DNA of 64,000 bases from Metarhizobium sp964253915 (GTDB lineage Bacteria > Pseudomonadota > Alphaproteobacteria > Rhizobiales > Rhizobiaceae). Of the stretch, positions 61,906 to 64,000 are shown one piece after another; position 1 is the first letter of the stretch, and each line of letters opens with the position of its first letter. A program made the position numbers and the translations under genes. A model generated the notes under the pieces. The model did no database searches, had not been told where the DNA came from, and worked only from the letters and a program-made list of their open reading frames with translations. The stretch is taken from contig NZ_CAXUSG020000005.1 in assembly GCF_964253915.1 (NCBI RefSeq), positions 301,351 through 365,350 of the forward strand, given 5' to 3'.

Positions 61906-63189
61906 GTGGCATTGCCAGTATTGAAGATCACAAGGAAGAGCGTCGCAGCCATTCCGCAAGTTGAGAAGCTGACGACGTATTACGACACAGACGTGAAGGG
62001 TTTCGGCCTGAGGATCGCACCGACTGGGGCTCGCTCATGGATCTTGGAGTATCGCCCAGGTGCAGGTGGCCGTGCTGTCGCGAAGAAGAGATTAAAGCTC
62101 GGCTCTCCATCCACCATGTCGCCAGAGGATGCGCGCGAGACCGCCATCAAGACATTGGCGCGAGTGACGCTAGGCGGTGACCCTGCTGCGGCCCGGTCGG
62201 ATGAGCGACGTGCTGAGAGCGTGGCAGACATCGCGGATCGCTTCCTCTCGGACCACGTATTGGTGAAGAGGAAAGGCCGGACTCACGCTGAGTACTCAGC
62301 GCTGGTTGAGCGCTACATAAAGCCGGTGTTGGGATCGATGCGCGGATCACTGGTAACGCCGGCGGATGTGGCGCGGCTTCAAGCAGCGGTCACTCGTGGC
62401 AAAGCAGACAAGGGCAACGGAAACCGTACCATAGCAAATCGGACGCTTGCCGTCCTTTCGGCGATGTTTACCTGGGCAAGCAAGCACGGGCTTGTCCAGG
62501 GGCTAAATCCAGTGAAGGCGGTCGAGCGCTTCAAGGAAAACAAGAAGGATCGCTATCTTACAACTACGGAACTGACGGCGCTCGGGGAGGCTCTGCACGA
62601 AGCAGAGACTACCGGCATCCCGTATGAAGTCGATAGCACCAAGGCTAAGTCAAAACATGCTGCAAAGGAACAGAACCGCCGGACCGTCTACGGCGTCCAC
62701 GCTGTGGCAGCCATCCGGCTTTTGCTACTGACCGGTGCGCGTCGTCGCGAGATCCTTGACCTTCGCTGGACCGAAGTGGACCTTGAGCGCGGAGTACTGT
62801 TTTTGCCCGATTCGAAGACAGGTCGAAAGACAATCGTTCTGTCATCTGCCGCGATTGCCATCTTGGAAGGCTTACCTCATGTCGGAAGGTTCGTCATTGC
62901 CAGCGCGTCGGCTGGCACAAAGGACGAGAAGCCTCGGGCGGATCTTAACAAACCGTGGGGAGCTGTCTTAAAACGTGCTGGCCTCGAAAATGTCAGACTT
63001 CATGACCTCCGCCACTCTTTCGCAAGCATTGGGGTAGGGGGAAGCCTTGGGCTGCCTATCGTGGGCAAGCTGTTGGGTCATACGCAAGCAACGACGACCC
63101 AGCGCTACGCGCACCTCGACACCGACCCCTTGAGAAAAGCTGCGGACGCCATCGGCGAGCGGATTTCCGCTGCCATGAGGAGCCAGTAA
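61906..63189 (+). CDS. Tyrosine-type site-specific integrase
   Basis: The product has about 427 residues. The N-terminal part (LPVLKITRKSVAAIPQ, FGLRIAPTGARSWILEYR) is the arm-binding domain of P4-like integrases. The catalytic domain has Arg in LTGARRREILDLRW, the HxxR box HDLRHSFAS, and LGHTQATTTQRYAHL with the nucleophilic Tyr. The start is uncertain: GTG 61906 or TTG 61912 fit the AAAGGGGG ribosome binding site, and upstream frame is AT-rich and not integrase-like. It lies just inside the tRNA-Lys fragment, as expected for the enzyme that inserted the element. Confidence 0.9.
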   Translation: MALPVLKITRKSVAAIPQVEKLTTYYDTDVKGFGLRIAPTGARSWILEYRPGAGGRAVAKKRLKLGSPSTMSPEDARETAIKTLARVTLGGDPAAARSDERRAESVADIADRFLSDHVLVKRKGRTHAEYSALVERYIKPVLGSMRGSLVTPADVARLQAAVTRGKADKGNGNRTIANRTLAVLSAMFTWASKHGLVQGLNPVKAVERFKENKKDRYLTTTELTALGEALHEAETTGIPYEVDSTKAKSKHAAKEQNRRTVYGVHAVAAIRLLLLTGARRREILDLRWTEVDLERGVLFLPDSKTGRKTIVLSSAAIAILEGLPHVGRFVIASASAGTKDEKPRADLNKPWGAVLKRAGLENVRLHDLRHSFASIGVGGSLGLPIVGKLLGHTQATTTQRYAHLDTDPLRKAADAIGERISAAMRSQ

Positions 63190-63564
63190 ATGGCAAAACT
63201 CCCTGACGGCTATAGTTTGCAGGCCGGCCCGATAGAAGCCGCGCTGTCCGAGGGCAGGACAGAGGACGCCAAAACTTTGATGGTGGAAATTCTCATGTCG
63301 GGTAGAGCAGACGAGGTCGTTCAAAGATTGGCGGCGGCGATGATCAAGCCGCCCGCCAAGGCACGCGGCCGACAAAAGGCACTCCCGCATCACTGGTTCG
63401 ACATTGGCACTGAATTTCATTCACTGCGTAGCAGTTCAGTAAACTATGAAGACGCATTGCGGATGGTCGCCGATCGTTTCGGTTATTCTGAAACCCATTG
63501 CCGTAAAGCCATCCGTGAATTCGAGGAGGCGAAGGCCGCGCACGATAAAGCGAACCGCGAATAA
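63190..63564 (+). CDS. Small hypothetical gene following the integrase
   Basis: The 124-residue product is soluble and mostly helical. Its C-terminal half (YEDALRMVADRFGYSETHCRKAIREFEE) looks like a helix-turn-helix-type or helical DNA-binding region found in small phage or plasmid proteins. ATG 63190 directly follows the integrase stop (TAAATG), so it is probably co-transcribed. No known function. Confidence 0.6.
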   Translation: MAKLPDGYSLQAGPIEAALSEGRTEDAKTLMVEILMSGRADEVVQRLAAAMIKPPAKARGRQKALPHHWFDIGTEFHSLRSSSVNYEDALRMVADRFGYSETHCRKAIREFEEAKAAHDKANRE

Positions 63565-63633
63565 ATGGGATTTTTTCGCCTAAATCGAAATTGAGCATTG
63601 TCCTATAGATGGCATCATCCAGAAACAAAGGAG

Positions 63634-63864
63634 ATGCCATTGCAACAAACCATTCGCGTAAAACAGGCGGCTCAATATCTGAGCCTCTCGAAGTCCACGC
63701 TCGACAAACTTCGTTGTTTCGGCGGCGGGCCGCGTTATTTCAAACTTGGTCGAGCGGTCGTTTACGACGTCGCGGACCTTGATGACTGGAAGTCGCGGCG
63801 CGGGAGAACATCAACCTGGGGCGACAATGTCAACTTGCCAGCGGACGCAGCCGCCTGCGCATGA
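63634..63864 (+). CDS. AlpA/excisionase-type HTH protein
   Basis: The 76-residue protein has the MerR-like winged helix of excisionases: IRVKQAAQYLSLSKSTLDKL and GGGPRYFKLGRAVVYDVADLDDW. Such proteins direct integrase to excise elements. The start is uncertain: AGGAG abuts ATG 63634, so TTG 63640 with a 6-base spacing may be the real start. It sits downstream of integrase, the usual place. Confidence 0.85.
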   Translation: MPLQQTIRVKQAAQYLSLSKSTLDKLRCFGGGPRYFKLGRAVVYDVADLDDWKSRRGRTSTWGDNVNLPADAAACA

Positions 63865-63891
63865 GTAAGTGTTTCCTCTCCGCCACGGTGT

Positions 63892-64000
63892 CCAACTGCA
63901 AATTCCGAGGCAATCCGCCCCCTGATTCCGAAATGATCTCGCCCCCCAGTTCCGAGAATTAGTCGCCCCCTTGTTCCGAGATGATGCCGCCCCTTCGGAT
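63892..64000. repeat. 24-bp tandem repeats at the window edge, probably IS21-type terminus
   Basis: Three units of 24 bases start at 63916, 63940 and 63964, each beginning CGCCCCC and containing TTCCGA; a degenerate unit precedes at 63892 and a partial one follows at 63988. The wording resembles the multiple end repeats of IS21-family insertion sequences, which bind transposase IstA. The transposase itself would lie beyond the window. Confidence 0.65.

Noticed and set aside
63892..64000. Short repeats at the right edge as a CRISPR array
   Set aside because: The 24-base units follow each other without spacers and are imperfect; no cas gene is visible.

Overview
The window looks like chromosomal DNA of a Rhizobiaceae alphaproteobacterium (Rhizobium, Agrobacterium, Ensifer or a close relative). 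The evidence is the high GC content and the gene order lpd–lipA–RatA/COQ10–cinA–ispDF–dusB–ntrB–ntrC–ntrY–ntrX–trkA–dat–hfq–hflX–mazG, together with a fused IspDF, a Pha/Mrp antiporter with fused A and B subunits, and rhizobial-type extragenic palindromes. I could not run any search, so family names rest on motifs and on recognising the sequences.

Region 1 (1–21.7 kb) is core metabolism and regulation. It starts in the tail of an SGNH esterase, then carries lpd, lipA, small membrane proteins, a P-loop kinase-like protein, a RatA/COQ10 protein and a small lipoprotein. The minus-strand pair ispDF–cinA follows, then dusB–ntrB–ntrC and ntrY–ntrX, the latter two units encoding two-component nitrogen regulation with overlapping reading frames. 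After these come trkA, a D-amino-acid aminotransferase gene, hfq and hflX. Three minus-strand genes follow: a GAF–GGDEF–PilZ-like protein, mazG and a zinc deaminase.

Region 2 (21.9–26.9 kb) is a siroheme and sulfite-reduction operon: cysG, a DUF2849 gene, cysI and a DUF934 gene, then a ferredoxin-NADP reductase gene.

Region 3 (26.9–39.7 kb) is the most unusual part. A GntR/FCD regulator with two near-identical palindromic operators is divergent from a five-gene unit. That unit encodes a membrane flavo-heme reductase, a 1,101-residue exported protein with four c-type heme motifs and a C-terminal DUF4384-like domain, an OmpA-type peptidoglycan-binding protein, and two exported caspase-family (C14) proteases that also carry EF-hand-like loops and DUF4384-like tails. 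A MacA/MacB-type exporter operon converges on it with a 6-base gap. I know of no characterised system of this make-up, and it is the best candidate for an undescribed one: a redox module and caspase-like proteases joined by a shared accessory domain, apparently in the periplasm.

Region 4 (39.9–52.8 kb) holds a small secreted protein and ompW, then an eight-gene minus-strand operon: amidase, ABC branched-chain-type transporter (binding protein, LivG, LivF, LivH, LivM), GMC oxidoreductase and class II histone-deacetylase-like amidohydrolase. A LysR regulator is divergent from it. The operon looks like an uptake and catabolic route for an amide or N-acylated compound. A YbhB-type protein and an Omp25-like porin follow.

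Region 5 (53.1–60.5 kb) is the Pha/Mrp multisubunit cation/proton antiporter (AB fused, C, D, E, F, G), chained by ATGA overlaps, then two small minus-strand genes, one encoding a ten-cysteine secreted protein.

Region 6 (60.5–64 kb) is accessory DNA: a ParD/ParE-type toxin–antitoxin pair with a visible promoter and operator, a possible integrase remnant, a 3' fragment of tRNA-Lys acting as the left attachment site, a tyrosine integrase, a small hypothetical, an AlpA-type excisionase, and at the right edge 24-bp tandem repeats that look like the end of an IS21-type element. The integrated element continues past the window, where an intact tRNA-Lys is expected.
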